Shown: positions 1 to 9,726 of the stretch, piece after piece
How the letters are laid out: each line of letters opens with the position of its first letter
Position numbering within the stretch: position 1 is the stretch's first letter
Source: VRUE01 sp035557635
GTDB lineage: Bacteria; Actinomycetota; Thermoleophilia; Solirubrobacterales; 70-9
NCBI GenBank assembly: GCA_035557635.1
Contig: DATMDR010000057.1
Span: forward strand, 1-35,892
DNA: 35,892 bases
Reading direction: 5' to 3'
Notes under the pieces: generated by a model
What the model was told of the DNA's origin: nothing
Database searches by the model: none
What the model saw: only the letters and a program-made list of their open reading frames with translations
Translations under genes and position numbers: made by a program

Positions 1-232
1 CTCCCAATGCGGAGGCCGAAGCTTCCTTTAGCGAACAGGCTTACACCTGTGCGCCACATCCGGTATTAGCCCGAGTTTCCTCGGGTTGTCCCGGTCATCG
101 GGGCAGGTTACTCACGTGTTACTCACCCGTTCGCGGCTTAGCCCCAGGGCAAGCCCTGGTTCGTCGCACCACTTGCATGTGTTAAGCACGCCGCCAGCGT
201 TCGTCCTGAGCCAGGATCAAACTCTCCGTGAA
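1..232 (-). rRNA. rrs: 16S ribosomal RNA, 5' end (partial)
   Basis: The reverse complement of 206-225 is the universal 16S 5' sequence (AGAGTTTGATCCTGGCTCAG, E. coli positions 8-27). It is followed by typical 16S helices reading GACGAACGCTGGCGGCGTGC and GGTGAGTAACACGTGAGTAA. Only about the first 230 nt lie in the window; the rest runs off the left edge. The 5' boundary near 232 is inferred from E. coli numbering. The V1/V2 character fits a deep-branching actinobacterium of Thermoleophilia type. That placement is an inference from reading and was not checked against a database. Confidence 0.97.
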
Positions 233-483
233 GGTACTTCTACAGAGAGCTGTCATGCCTGGCAGGCCGCCGGGTACACAAACTCGACGGCCGGCATGAC
301 GGGTAAATCGGACCGCCGGACCATGCTCATCGGCCAGGCGGTTCGGGCTCAAACAATCCACAGGCCATCGCTGGCCCGCGGAGTGCACGCTGCTCAGTTT
401 TCAAAGACCGCTGCGCCTTTGCGACGGGATTCGCCGCCCTTCACGCATGAGACAGGCACGGGCCTGCCCCAGAGGGACTGAGA
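233..483 (-). other. rrn leader with boxA-like element and hairpin
   Basis: This is the non-coding leader between the rrn promoter and 16S. On the minus strand it contains GGTCTTTGAAAACTGAGCAG (392-411). That resembles the boxA/CTTTGAAAACT motifs common in rRNA leaders, where Nus factors assemble for antitermination. Nearer the 16S gene a hairpin pairs 252-259 with 293-300 (GTCATGCC/GGCATGAC) and 265-269 with 288-292. The open reading frames crossing this stretch have no family resemblance and are treated as spurious. Confidence 0.7.
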
Positions 484-512
484 AGTATAGCGCTAGGAAG
501 GCATCCTGCCTA
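484..512 (-). promoter_or_regulatory. Putative rrn promoter overlapping the tyrS stop codon
   Basis: On the minus strand there is a -10 TATACT (489-484) and a -35 TAGGCA (512-507, 4 of 6 matches to TTGACA), separated by 17 bp. The predicted transcription start lies near 477, about 245 nt upstream of 16S. The -35 hexamer begins with the TAG stop codon of tyrS (512-510). The call rests on motif match and position only. Confidence 0.55.
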
Positions 513-1670
513 GCCGGCGCGGAGACGGCGGAAGCGGCGCTTGCCGACCTGGAGCACCCGCCCGTCCAGCGCCTCCGGCGCCAGGTCGAGACTATCGGCT
601 GGAATCGGCTCCCCGTCGAGCTTTACGCCCCCCTGCTTGATCAGCCGCCTGGCCTCGCTCGAGCTGATCTCAAAGGCGCCCGCCATCAGCTGCGGCACGT
701 GGACCGTGCCCCCGCCGTCGCCCAGGTACGGGCCCAGCTCGACCTCCTCGACCTCGTCGGGCGCCTCGTGGTGGACGAAGAGGCGATCGAAGTGCGCCTC
801 TGCCGCGGTCGCCGCGGCGGCGTCGTGGAAGCGCTCGACGATGCGTCGGCCGAGCTCGCGCTTGGCCTCGTTCGGCGGCCGCTCGGCGGTCAGGTCCTCG
901 CCGAGCAGGAGCCGGTAGTACTCGGGCATCGCCTCGTCGGGGATCCTCATCAGGCGACCGAACATCTCCTCCGGCGGATCGGTGACGCCGACGTAGTTGT
1001 CCAGCGACTTGCTCATCTTGCGCTCGCCGTCGGTTCCGACCAGGATCGGCATCGTCATGATCGATTGCGGTTTCTGGCCGTAGGCGGACTGGATGTCGCG
1101 GCCGAAGAGCAGGTTGAACTTCTGGTCGGTCCCCCCCAGCTCGACGTCGGCCTCGACCGCGACCGAGTCGTAGCCCTGCAGCAGCGGGTAAAGCAGCTCG
1201 AGCGCGGCGATCGGCGTGCCCGCCGCCATCCGCTTTTGGAAGTCGTCGCGCTCCAGCAGCCGCGCCACCGTCGTCTGCGCCAGCAGGCCGAGCAGCGCCT
1301 CTGGCTCCATGCGCAGCCACTCGCTGTTGAAGCGGACCTCGGTGCGCTCGCGGTCGAGCACCTTGAAGGCCTGCTCTTGGTAGGTGGCGGCGTTGGTGGC
1401 GATCTCCTCCGGCGAGGGCAGGGGCCGCTGGGTCGAGCGGCCGCTAGGGTCGCCGATCCTGGCGGTGAAGTCGCCAACGATCAGGACGACGTGGTGGCCG
1501 GCCTGCTGGAACTCGCGCAGCTTCTCCAGCACGACCGTGTGGCCAAGGTGGATGTCGGAAGTGGTCGGGTCGATCCCCAGCTTGACCCGCAGCGGCCGGC
1601 CCACCCCCAGCTGGTCGTCGAGCATGCCCGCGGGCAGGACGTCGACGGCGTTTTTCGTCAGATCCGGCAC
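510..1670 (-). CDS. tyrS: Tyrosyl-tRNA synthetase
   Basis: Charges tRNA-Tyr with tyrosine in the cytoplasm (class I aminoacyl-tRNA synthetase). From the proposed GTG start (1670) the protein is 386 aa. The HIGH-type motif HLGH is at residues 41-44, KMSKS at 218-222, the GGTDQKFN tyrosine-site region near 179-186, and a C-terminal S4 RNA-binding domain from about 320 (EISSSEARRLIKQGG). Length and order match the Thermus-like TyrS branch. The frame stays open upstream to 1805, but that extension overlaps the divergent PBP gene and is not TyrS-like. GTG at 1670 puts the N terminus where the family expects it and lies 7 nt after a TAGCAT box, suggesting a leaderless mRNA. It sits directly upstream of the rrn operon on the same strand. 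Confidence 0.95.
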   Translation of the reverse strand: MPDLTKNAVDVLPAGMLDDQLGVGRPLRVKLGIDPTTSDIHLGHTVVLEKLREFQQAGHHVVLIVGDFTARIGDPSGRSTQRPLPSPEEIATNAATYQEQAFKVLDRERTEVRFNSEWLRMEPEALLGLLAQTTVARLLERDDFQKRMAAGTPIAALELLYPLLQGYDSVAVEADVELGGTDQKFNLLFGRDIQSAYGQKPQSIMTMPILVGTDGERKMSKSLDNYVGVTDPPEEMFGRLMRIPDEAMPEYYRLLLGEDLTAERPPNEAKRELGRRIVERFHDAAAATAAEAHFDRLFVHHEAPDEVEEVELGPYLGDGGGTVHVPQLMAGAFEISSSEARRLIKQGGVKLDGEPIPADSLDLAPEALDGRVLQVGKRRFRRLRAG

Positions 1671-1677
1671 GGCCGCA

Positions 1678-1683
1678 ATGCTA
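1678..1683 (-). promoter_or_regulatory. TANNNT box (TAGCAT) for leaderless tyrS
   Basis: TAGCAT on the minus strand, then 7 nt, then the GTG start of tyrS. The same spacing recurs at degT, ilvE, the MDR gene, the cupin gene and menB. No convincing -35 hexamer is seen. Confidence 0.4.
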
Positions 1684-3849
1684 GACTGCCGCCTCCTCTT
1701 GGCGGGCAAGCGCACCAAGCCGCGCCTCAAGAAGCTGCGCATCCTCTTCGTTCTGTTGGGGCTGAGCGCGCTGGGGCTGTTCTCGATGGTCTTCGGGATG
1801 ATCATGGCTGTCTCCCAGGACCTGCCGGCGATCTACGACTTCGCTCAGTACAAGGCCTCGCAGAACAGCGAGGTGCTCGACGCCAGCGGCGAGCCGATCG
1901 GCACCCTGACCAGCAACCAGAACAAGATCCTGCTCGACTCCGGGCAGATCTCCCCCAACGTCAAGAACGCCGTGGTCTCGATCGAGGACACGCGCTTCTA
2001 CGAGCACAACGGCGTCGACTTCCAGGGCATCGGACGAGCGCTGGTGCAGGACATCCTCTCGCTCAGCGCCAGGCAGGGGGCCTCGACGATCACCCAGCAG
2101 TTCGTCAAGAACGCGCTCGCCGCCCAGGAAAGCCGCACGGTCTTCCAGAAGTTCCGCGAGGCCGCCCTGGCCTACCGGCTCGAGCGCCACTGGAGCAAGG
2201 ACAAGATCCTCACCGAGTACCTCAACACGATCTACTTCGGCGAGGGCGCCTACGGGATCGAGGCCGCGGCCCGCACCTTCTTCGGCGCCGCACACCCCGG
2301 CTGCGGCACCGAGACCGAGCCCTGCGCCTCCGTGCTGGCCCCCTGGGAGGCGGCGATGCTGGCCGGGATCATTGCCTCGCCCTCCGCCTACGATCCCAAG
2401 TTCTTCCCCGAAAACGCCCTGCACCGGCGCAGCCTGGTGCTGGAAAGGATGTACGAAGAGGGCTACATCACGCAGGAGCAGTACGCCGAAGGAACGAAGC
2501 AAGCGCTGCCATCTCCCGATGACATCGAGCCGCCCCAGCTCGACTCCGAGGCGCCTTACTTCACCTCCTGGCTGCGCCAGCAGCTGGTCGAACGCTACGG
2601 CGCCGCGAAGACCTTCTTCGGCGGACTCAAAGTCAAGTCGACGCTCGACCTGCGGCTGCAGGAAGCGGCGGAGGAAGTCGTCACCTCCTACCTCGGCGAA
2701 CTCGGCCCGACCTCGGCCCTGGTCGTGATCGACAACCGCAACGCCGGCATCAAGGCGATGGTCGCCGGCCCCGACTTCGAGGAGAAACCGTTCAACCTGG
2801 CGACGCTCGGGCACCGCCAGCCCGGGTCCTCGATCAAGCCGATCATCCTGGCGACGGCCCTGCAGCAGGGGATCTCGCCGGAAACGGTCTACGAATCGGC
2901 GCCCCAGGTCTTCTACTTCGGCAAGCAAGGCAGGGAACCGTTCGAGGTCAAAAACTACGAGGACAGCTACCTCGGGTCGGCCTCGCTGGCGACGGCGACG
3001 ACCTACTCCGACAACGCCGTCTACGCCCAGGTCGGGCTGGAAAGCATCGAAGGCGGGACCAAAGCGATCGCCCGCACGGCCCACAGGCTCGGAGTCCAGA
3101 CCCATCTCTCGACCAACCCGGCGATGGTCCTGGGCGGGATCGAGGAAGGCGTCACCCCGCTGGAGTGGACTTACGCCTTCTCGACCCTGGCCAACGACGG
3201 CGACCGGGTCAGCGGCACGCTGGCGCCGATCCCCGGCAACAGCCCCGTCGCCTACACCGAAGTCACCGACAGCGACGGGGACCTGATCCGCGAAGGCGAC
3301 AACGACTCGACCCGCAAGCAGGTGCTCCCCGCCGGGGTAGCCGAAGAAGCGAAGTCGATCCTCGCCTCGGTCGTCAGCAGCGGCACCGGCGTGCGGGCCG
3401 ACATCGGCGACGAATCGCAGTGGGGCAAGACCGGGACCACCGACGACAACGGCGACGCCTGGTACTGCGGCGCCACGGACGAGGTCACCTCCTGCGTCTG
3501 GGTCGGCTACGCCGACACGCTGACGCCGATGACGACCGAGTTCTCGGGCGGGCCGGTGGACGGCGGCACCTTCCCGGCGCTGATCTGGGCCGGCGTCGTC
3601 TCCGCCTGGCAGGACATCCAGGCAGAGCGGGCGGCGGAACGCGGCGAAGGCAAGGAGGGTTCGAGCGACTCCGACTACGTCCCTTCCCCCTCCTACGAAG
3701 CTCCGGAATCAAGCGCCTCGGAAGCAGAAGCCGCGCCAAGCTCGCCGGAATCCAGCCCGGAAGCGGCGCCGGAAGCAGAAGCCTCGCCTGAAGTCGCCCC
3801 TGAAGGTGGCGTCAGCGGCGGTACGGGTGGCGCGGCGGCGCCAGGCTAG
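1678..3849 (+). CDS. Class A penicillin-binding protein (glycosyltransferase-transpeptidase)
   Basis: Bifunctional peptidoglycan polymerase and cross-linker anchored in the cytoplasmic membrane; 723 aa. A short basic N terminus (KRTKPRLKKLR, residues 11-21) precedes one membrane segment (about 22-45). The GT51 domain shows EDTRFYEH (103-110, catalytic Glu region), the GASTITQQFVKN motif (134-145) and YLNTIYFG (181-188). The transpeptidase domain shows SSIK (384-387), SDN (444-446) and KTG (584-586), so all three active-site motifs are present. The C terminus from about 655 is a low-complexity Ser/Pro/Glu/Ala tail ending in a Gly-rich stretch, probably unstructured and extracytoplasmic. The ATG at 1678 has no Shine-Dalgarno and lies only 7 bp from the divergent tyrS start; an in-frame TTG at 1699 is the alternative. 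Confidence 0.93.
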   Translation: MLDCRLLLAGKRTKPRLKKLRILFVLLGLSALGLFSMVFGMIMAVSQDLPAIYDFAQYKASQNSEVLDASGEPIGTLTSNQNKILLDSGQISPNVKNAVVSIEDTRFYEHNGVDFQGIGRALVQDILSLSARQGASTITQQFVKNALAAQESRTVFQKFREAALAYRLERHWSKDKILTEYLNTIYFGEGAYGIEAAARTFFGAAHPGCGTETEPCASVLAPWEAAMLAGIIASPSAYDPKFFPENALHRRSLVLERMYEEGYITQEQYAEGTKQALPSPDDIEPPQLDSEAPYFTSWLRQQLVERYGAAKTFFGGLKVKSTLDLRLQEAAEEVVTSYLGELGPTSALVVIDNRNAGIKAMVAGPDFEEKPFNLATLGHRQPGSSIKPIILATALQQGISPETVYESAPQVFYFGKQGREPFEVKNYEDSYLGSASLATATTYSDNAVYAQVGLESIEGGTKAIARTAHRLGVQTHLSTNPAMVLGGIEEGVTPLEWTYAFSTLANDGDRVSGTLAPIPGNSPVAYTEVTDSDGDLIREGDNDSTRKQVLPAGVAEEAKSILASVVSSGTGVRADIGDESQWGKTGTTDDNGDAWYCGATDEVTSCVWVGYADTLTPMTTEFSGGPVDGGTFPALIWAGVVSAWQDIQAERAAERGEGKEGSSDSDYVPSPSYEAPESSASEAEAAPSSPESSPEAAPEAEASPEVAPEGGVSGGTGGAAAPG

Positions 3850-3854
3850 GAGCC

Positions 3855-3956
3855 AATCCCGGTAGGGGTGGAACGTCTTGTACTTTTTCGGCTGACCCGA
3901 CCTCGGACGGCAGCGGCCGCTCTCCGAAAAAGTTAAGTGGAACCCCTGGCGGGATT
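3855..3956. terminator. Long imperfect inverted repeat between convergent genes (likely bidirectional terminator)
   Basis: Left arm 3855-3891 and right arm 3924-3956 are complementary over a perfect 10 bp at the loop end (ACTTTTTCGG 3882-3891 / CCGAAAAAGT 3924-3933). They pair again further out at AGGGGT/ACCCCT (3864-3869 / 3942-3947) and AATCCCG/CGGGATT (3855-3861 / 3950-3956). The right arm contains the last codons and the TAA stop of mpg. The position between the ends of the PBP gene (+) and mpg (-) suggests a shared terminator. The T-tract lies inside the stem rather than after it, so this is not a classic intrinsic terminator. Confidence 0.5.
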
Positions 3957-4550
3957 GACTCTTACCCCCGGCCGCGGTCGCGACACATAAGGGCTGCCCT
4001 TGAGACTGAAGCGCCAGGGGCGATCGACTGCCTTAGTGATGCCCACACGGGGGCCAGTGACGATCTCACCGTCCCAGCCCCTCTCCCGTGGCAGCAGCAG
4101 AAAAGGATCCCTGGTCAGGTCGGTCCCGTTGGCGTCGAGGCCGATGCCGAGCGCCTCGGTCAGCTTGCCTGGCCCGGAGCAGAGGTCGAGGTCGGGGCGC
4201 TCGCCGCGACGCGCCCTCATCTCCTCCAGCCCCACGCTCGGCTCCAGCGCCCTGATCAGGACCGCCGCCGCCTCGCCCTCGGGTTCGGCGACCGCGTTGA
4301 GCAGGCTGTGGATCCCGTAGGAGAGGTAGACGTAGGCTCGCCCGGGCGGCCCGAACAGCACCTCGGTGCGGGCGGTGAGGCCGACATAGGCATGGCAAGC
4401 GGGGTCGTCTCGCTCGTAGCTCTCGGTCTCGACGATGACACCGCCGCAACCGCCGTAGAGGAGCCTGCAGCCGATCAGCTCGCGCGCGACCGTGTGGACG
4501 GAGCGGTCGAAGAACTCGACCCCGAGCCGCTCTGTCGCGGTGACGCTCAC
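3933..4550 (-). CDS. mpg: DNA-3-methyladenine glycosylase (AAG/MPG family)
   Basis: Base-excision repair enzyme that removes alkylated purines from DNA; 205 aa, normal for the AAG family. Family features visible are the opening FFDRSVHTVARELIGCRL (residues 13-30), the catalytic-site segment VIVETESYERDDPACHAY (38-55, Glu41/Glu43), FGPPGRAYVYLSYGIHSLLN (66-85) and the LCSGPGKLTEALGI stretch near 123-136. The start is GTG (4550), whose last two bases with the next A form the TGA stop of argH (GTGA, 4-nt overlap), so translation is probably coupled. The 3' end lies in the arm of the inverted repeat at 3855-3956. It is functionally unrelated to the amino-acid genes upstream. Confidence 0.93.
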   Translation of the reverse strand: MSVTATERLGVEFFDRSVHTVARELIGCRLLYGGCGGVIVETESYERDDPACHAYVGLTARTEVLFGPPGRAYVYLSYGIHSLLNAVAEPEGEAAAVLIRALEPSVGLEEMRARRGERPDLDLCSGPGKLTEALGIGLDANGTDLTRDPFLLLPRERGWDGEIVTGPRVGITKAVDRPWRFSLKGSPYVSRPRPGVRVNPARGST

Positions 4551-5938
4551 TCCCTCTCTTCGCGCACCCTGGCGTGGACCGCAGCGAGGGTCTCGTGCGC
4601 CTGCTCGATCTGCCTGGCGAGGGCCTCGGAGCCGGTCCCTCCCTCGATCCGCTTCGACTCCAGCCAGTTCGCCTGCTTCAGCACCTCGTAGTAGGAGTCG
4701 TCGAGCAGCTCGGAGCGCTCGCGCAGCTCTTCGGGGGTCAGCTCGGAGAGCGTCTTGCCGCGCGAGACCGCGTCGCTGACCAGGCCGCCGACGATCCCGT
4801 GCGCCTCGCGGAACGGCACCCCCTTGCGGACGAGCAGGTCGGCGACCTCCGTCGCCGCCAGCATCTCGTCGCCGGCGGCCTGCTCGAGGCGCTCGCGGTC
4901 GAACTCGATCCCGGCCAGCATCCCCTCGGTCGCGTCGAGGCAGAGCTCGACCGTGTCGATCGCGTCGAAGAGCGGCTCCTTGTCCTCCTGCATGTCCTTG
5001 CCGTAGGTCAGGGGCAGCGCGTGCATGACGCCGATCAGGGTCGCGTAGTTCGCCGCCACCCGGGGGCTCTTGGCGCGCAGCAGCTCGGCCGAGTCGGGGT
5101 TCTTCTTCTGCGGCATGATGCTCGACCCCGAGGAGAAGGACTCGTCCAGCTCGCAGAAGCCGAACTCGCTGCTCGACCAGATCACCACCTCTGAGCCGAG
5201 CCGTGAGAGGTGCATCGCGCAGGTCGAGGCCGCGGCCAGGTAGTCGAGGACGAAGTCGCGGTTGGAGGCGCCGTCGATCGAGTTCTGGGTGACGTGTTCG
5301 AAGCCGAGGTCCCCGGCGACGGCGCGCCGGTCGATCTCCCAGTTCACCCCGGCAAGGGCGCCGGAGCCGAGCGGCATCACCGAGGCGCTGTCGAGGGCGA
5401 ACTGGAAGCGCAGCACGTCCCGCGCCAGCATCCAGAAGTAGGCGAGCAGGTGATGGCCCAGGTAGACGGGCTGGCCACGCTGCAGGTGGGTGTAACCGGG
5501 CATCGGCCAGTCGCGGTAGCGCTCGGCCAGGGCGAGCAGGCGCTCCATCGTCCCCCCGGCGAGCTCGATCGCGCGCATGGAGTGGGCCTGGACGACCATC
5601 GCCACGTCGGTGGCGACCTGGTCGTTGCGGGAGCGGCCGGTATGGAGCTTGCCGGCAAGGGGGCCGACCTCCTCGCCGAGCAGCCGCTCGATCGCCATGT
5701 GGATGTCCTCGTCCGCCCCCTCGAACTCGAAGCCGTGCTGCGCCATGCGGTCGCCGACCCGCTCCAGGCCGGCGTCGATCTCGCCCAGCTCCTCCTCGCT
5801 GAGGACGCCGATCTGGCAGAGGCCGCGGGCGTGCGCGCGCGACTGGTCGATGTCGTAGGGCGCCAGCCGCCAGTCGAAGGCGATCGAGCGGTTGAGCCGC
5901 CAGAAGCGGGGGTCCGGGTCTTTGCGGAAGCGAGACAT
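4547..5938 (-). CDS. argH: Argininosuccinate lyase
   Basis: Cleaves argininosuccinate to arginine and fumarate, the last step of arginine synthesis, in the cytoplasm as a homotetramer. It is 463 aa from ATG 5938. Diagnostic motifs are LHTGRSRNDQ (98-107), GYTHLQRGQP (148-157, catalytic His region) and the fumarase/aspartase signature GSSIMPQKKNPD (271-282). The frame is open further upstream, but the family N terminus (MSRFRKDPDPRFWRLNRSI) begins at 5938. That ATG shares one base with the degT stop (TGATG). argG and the other arg genes are not in the window. The gene rides in a run of minus-strand amino-acid genes. Confidence 0.97.
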   Translation of the reverse strand: MSRFRKDPDPRFWRLNRSIAFDWRLAPYDIDQSRAHARGLCQIGVLSEEELGEIDAGLERVGDRMAQHGFEFEGADEDIHMAIERLLGEEVGPLAGKLHTGRSRNDQVATDVAMVVQAHSMRAIELAGGTMERLLALAERYRDWPMPGYTHLQRGQPVYLGHHLLAYFWMLARDVLRFQFALDSASVMPLGSGALAGVNWEIDRRAVAGDLGFEHVTQNSIDGASNRDFVLDYLAAASTCAMHLSRLGSEVVIWSSSEFGFCELDESFSSGSSIMPQKKNPDSAELLRAKSPRVAANYATLIGVMHALPLTYGKDMQEDKEPLFDAIDTVELCLDATEGMLAGIEFDRERLEQAAGDEMLAATEVADLLVRKGVPFREAHGIVGGLVSDAVSRGKTLSELTPEELRERSELLDDSYYEVLKQANWLESKRIEGGTGSEALARQIEQAHETLAAVHARVREERE

Positions 5939-7056
5939 CAGCGCAGGGAGTCGGCGAGAGCCTCGCACACCCTTTCCACCTGTTGCTCGCTCATCGAGGG
6001 GAAGAAGGGCAGGGCAAGGGAGCGGGCCGAGGCCTCTTCCGCCACCGGGAACTGGCCCTCGGCATAGCCGAGCTCGCGCAGGTGGGGAAAGAGGTGGATG
6101 CAGGGGAGGTAGGCCTTGGCCGCGACGCCGCGCTCGGCGAGCCGGGCAACCGTGGCGTCGCGATCGACCCCCGCGGGCAGGCGGACGGGGTAGACAAACC
6201 AGCTGCGCCGCTCGCCGCCGCGCCCGGCCATCGGCGCCTCCAGGCCCTCGATCCCGAGCATCGCCAGCGATCCCTCGTAGAGCGCCGCAACCCGATCGCG
6301 CCCCGCCAGCAGCTCGTCGAGCTTCTCGACTTGGGCGACGCCGATCGCCGCGGCGACGTCGGAGAGCCGGTAGTTGAAGCCGAGCCGGTCGTGGTCGAGC
6401 CAGCCCATGTCGACGGCGCGGCCCTGGTTGCGCTCGCTGCGCAGGCGCTTTGCCAGCTCGGCGCCGGCGGGCACGATCACTCCCCCCTCCCCCGTCGTCA
6501 GCTGCTTGTTGGCATAGAAGGCGAAGGTGGCGAGGTTGCCGCGGGCGCCCACCCGCTTGCCCTCCGAGTCGACGGCGCCGAGCGCCTCGCAGCCGTCCTC
6601 GAGGATGCCGAAGTCGCGCCGCGCCGCCAGCGCCTCCAGCTCGGCCATCGCGGCCGGGTAGCCGAAGATGTGGACCGGGAGGATCCCGACGGTCCGCTCG
6701 CCCGCCGCCGCCTCGGCGGCCGCGGGGTCGAGGTTGAGCGTCTCCGGATCGACGTCGCAGAAGACGGGCTTCGCCCCCTCGTAGAGCAGGCAGTTGGCGG
6801 AGGCGACGAAGCTAAAGGGGCTGGTGAGGACCTCGTCGCCCGGGCCCCAGCCGAGCGCGCGCACGCCGAGGTGAAGGGCAGCGGTGCCGCTGGAGACGGC
6901 GACTGCGTCCTCGACCCCGAGCCAAGCCGCGAAGGCGCGCTCGAAGCGCTCTCCCATCGGGCCCAGCGAGAGCCGGCCCGAGCGCAGGACTTCGAGCACC
7001 AGCTCCTCCTCGCGCTCTCCGAGCTCTGGGCGCGCGAGCGGGATCTCGGCGGTCAT
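5938..7056 (-). CDS. DegT/DnrJ/EryC1/StrS-family PLP aminotransferase
   Basis: 372-aa fold-type I PLP enzyme of the sugar-aminotransferase family. These usually transfer an amino group to a keto-sugar nucleotide. The family pattern is complete: SSGTAALHLGVRALGWGPGD (55-74), TSPFSFVASANCLLYEGAKPVFCDVD (78-103), PVHIFGYPA (127-135), ILEDGCEALGA (151-161) and the PLP lysine in FAFYANKQLTTGEGG (Lys184). ATG 7056 follows the cimA stop by 10 nt. The gene has no Shine-Dalgarno but has TAGGGT-N7-ATG, in which TAG is the cimA stop. No sugar biosynthesis genes are adjacent, so the substrate cannot be read from context. Confidence 0.88.
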   Translation of the reverse strand: MTAEIPLARPELGEREEELVLEVLRSGRLSLGPMGERFERAFAAWLGVEDAVAVSSGTAALHLGVRALGWGPGDEVLTSPFSFVASANCLLYEGAKPVFCDVDPETLNLDPAAAEAAAGERTVGILPVHIFGYPAAMAELEALAARRDFGILEDGCEALGAVDSEGKRVGARGNLATFAFYANKQLTTGEGGVIVPAGAELAKRLRSERNQGRAVDMGWLDHDRLGFNYRLSDVAAAIGVAQVEKLDELLAGRDRVAALYEGSLAMLGIEGLEAPMAGRGGERRSWFVYPVRLPAGVDRDATVARLAERGVAAKAYLPCIHLFPHLRELGYAEGQFPVAEEASARSLALPFFPSMSEQQVERVCEALADSLR

Positions 7057-7066
7057 GCCCGCGACC

Positions 7067-8641
<1,575 letters not shown>

Positions 8642-8708
8642 CTGATGCCTTTCGATTCGAGGAGTCGGGGGGAGGGCCTTTCGACCCGTGCGCACGGCAG
8701 CGCCGCGC

Positions 8709-8759
8709 CAGCCGCTAGGCGGCTGCGGTAATTCGCCCGATCGACTCGAAGCAATGCAT
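8709..8759 (-). promoter_or_regulatory. Possible cimA leader: 14-aa ORF with Ile codons ending in a hairpin loop
   Basis: A short ORF starts at an ATG (8759) that overlaps the ilvE stop (TGATG) and encodes MHCFESIGRITAAA, stopping with TAG at 8717-8715. The stop lies in the loop of a perfect 7-bp hairpin (CAGCCGC-CTA-GCGGCTG on the minus strand, 8725-8709). Two of 14 codons are Ile. The position before an isoleucine-pathway gene suggests attenuation, but the Ile content is low and no alternative hairpin or U-tract is evident. Confidence 0.25.
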
Positions 8760-9709
8760 CAGGAACTGACCTTACTCGGCTCGTCAACCTGCGCCGGCGC
8801 CTCGACGAAGTCGAGCCACTCCAGGTACTCCTCGGCGCGGCCGTAGAGGGCGTCTTCAAACTTCGCCTGCACGTGGCGGGTGATCTCACCCGGCTCGCCC
8901 AGCGGGTGGTCGTCGATCTCACGCACCGGCACCAGCTCGGCCGCGGTGCCGGTGAGGAAGACCTCCTCCGCCAGGTAGAGCTCGGAGCGGGCGACGTCGC
9001 GTTCGACCACGGTGTAGCCGAGATCGCGGGCGATCTGGATCACCGACTTGCGGTTGATCCCGTCGAGGATCGAGGCGACGTGCGGCGGGGTGACGATCTG
9101 GCCCTCGCGGACCAGGAAGATGTTCTCGCCCGAGCCCTCGCAGACGAAGCCGCGCTCGTCGAGCAGGATCGCCTCCTCGTAGCCGGCCTTGGTCGACTCG
9201 GTCTTGGCGAGGATCGAGTTGAGGTACTGGCCCGAGGCCTTGGCGTGCGGGACCAGCCCGCCGGGGCCGATCCGGCGCCAGCTCGAGACCTTGGCGCGGA
9301 TGCCGTGCTTCTTGCCCTCCTCACCCAGGTAGACCCCCCAGGGGAAGGCCGCGACGATCACCTCGACCGGGGCGTCGGTCGCGTAGAGGCCGAGGTTGCC
9401 GTAACCGCGGAAGGCGAGCGGCCGGATGTAGCAAGAGGCGAGGCCGTTGCGGCCGATTAGCTCTCGCGTCGCCGCCGCGATCTCCTCGGTCGAGTAGGGC
9501 AGCTCGAGGTAGTAGAGCTCGGCCGACTTGGCGAGCCGGTCGAGGTGGTCCTGATGGCGGAAGACCGCCGGCCCGCGCTCGGTCTCGTAGCAGCGGATTC
9601 CCTCGAAGACGCCGGTGCCGTAGTGCAGGGCGTGGCTGAGGACGTGTGTCTTCGCGTCCTCCCAGCGCACGAACTCGCCGTTCTGCCAGATCAGCTCCGC
9701 CTGTTCCAT
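8759..9709 (-). CDS. ilvE: Branched-chain amino acid aminotransferase
   Basis: PLP fold-type IV transaminase for the last step of Leu, Ile and Val synthesis; 316 aa. Visible are HALHYGTGVFEGIRCY (26-41), GYGNLGLY, the PLP lysine in VPHAKASGQYLNS (Lys157) and the class IV signature EAILLDERGFVCEGSGENIFLVREG (about 179-203). The C-terminal LTGTAAELVPV is also typical. It lies in the leuCDB-ilvE-cimA run, which matches its shared role. ATG 9709 is preceded by TACTTT-N7 and no Shine-Dalgarno, so it may have its own leaderless transcript starting in the end of leuB. Confidence 0.96.
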   Translation of the reverse strand: MEQAELIWQNGEFVRWEDAKTHVLSHALHYGTGVFEGIRCYETERGPAVFRHQDHLDRLAKSAELYYLELPYSTEEIAAATRELIGRNGLASCYIRPLAFRGYGNLGLYATDAPVEVIVAAFPWGVYLGEEGKKHGIRAKVSSWRRIGPGGLVPHAKASGQYLNSILAKTESTKAGYEEAILLDERGFVCEGSGENIFLVREGQIVTPPHVASILDGINRKSVIQIARDLGYTVVERDVARSELYLAEEVFLTGTAAELVPVREIDDHPLGEPGEITRHVQAKFEDALYGRAEEYLEWLDFVEAPAQVDEPSKVSS

Positions 9710-9716
9710 GCCCGAG

Positions 9717-9722
9717 AAAGTA
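9717..9722 (-). promoter_or_regulatory. TANNNT box (TACTTT) for leaderless ilvE
   Basis: TACTTT on the minus strand, then 7 nt, then the ilvE ATG. It lies in the 17-bp gap between leuB and ilvE. Confidence 0.4.
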
Positions 9723-9726
9723 TGCC

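Noticed and set aside
86..481. 131-codon plus-strand ORF across the 16S 5' end and rrn leader
   Set aside because: It lies antisense to rRNA and its leader and shows no protein-family features.
447..2522. 691-codon plus-strand ORF antisense to tyrS and out of frame with the PBP gene
   Set aside because: High-GC shadow frame; its translation is Arg/Ala/Leu rich without motifs, while tyrS and the PBP gene are unambiguous.
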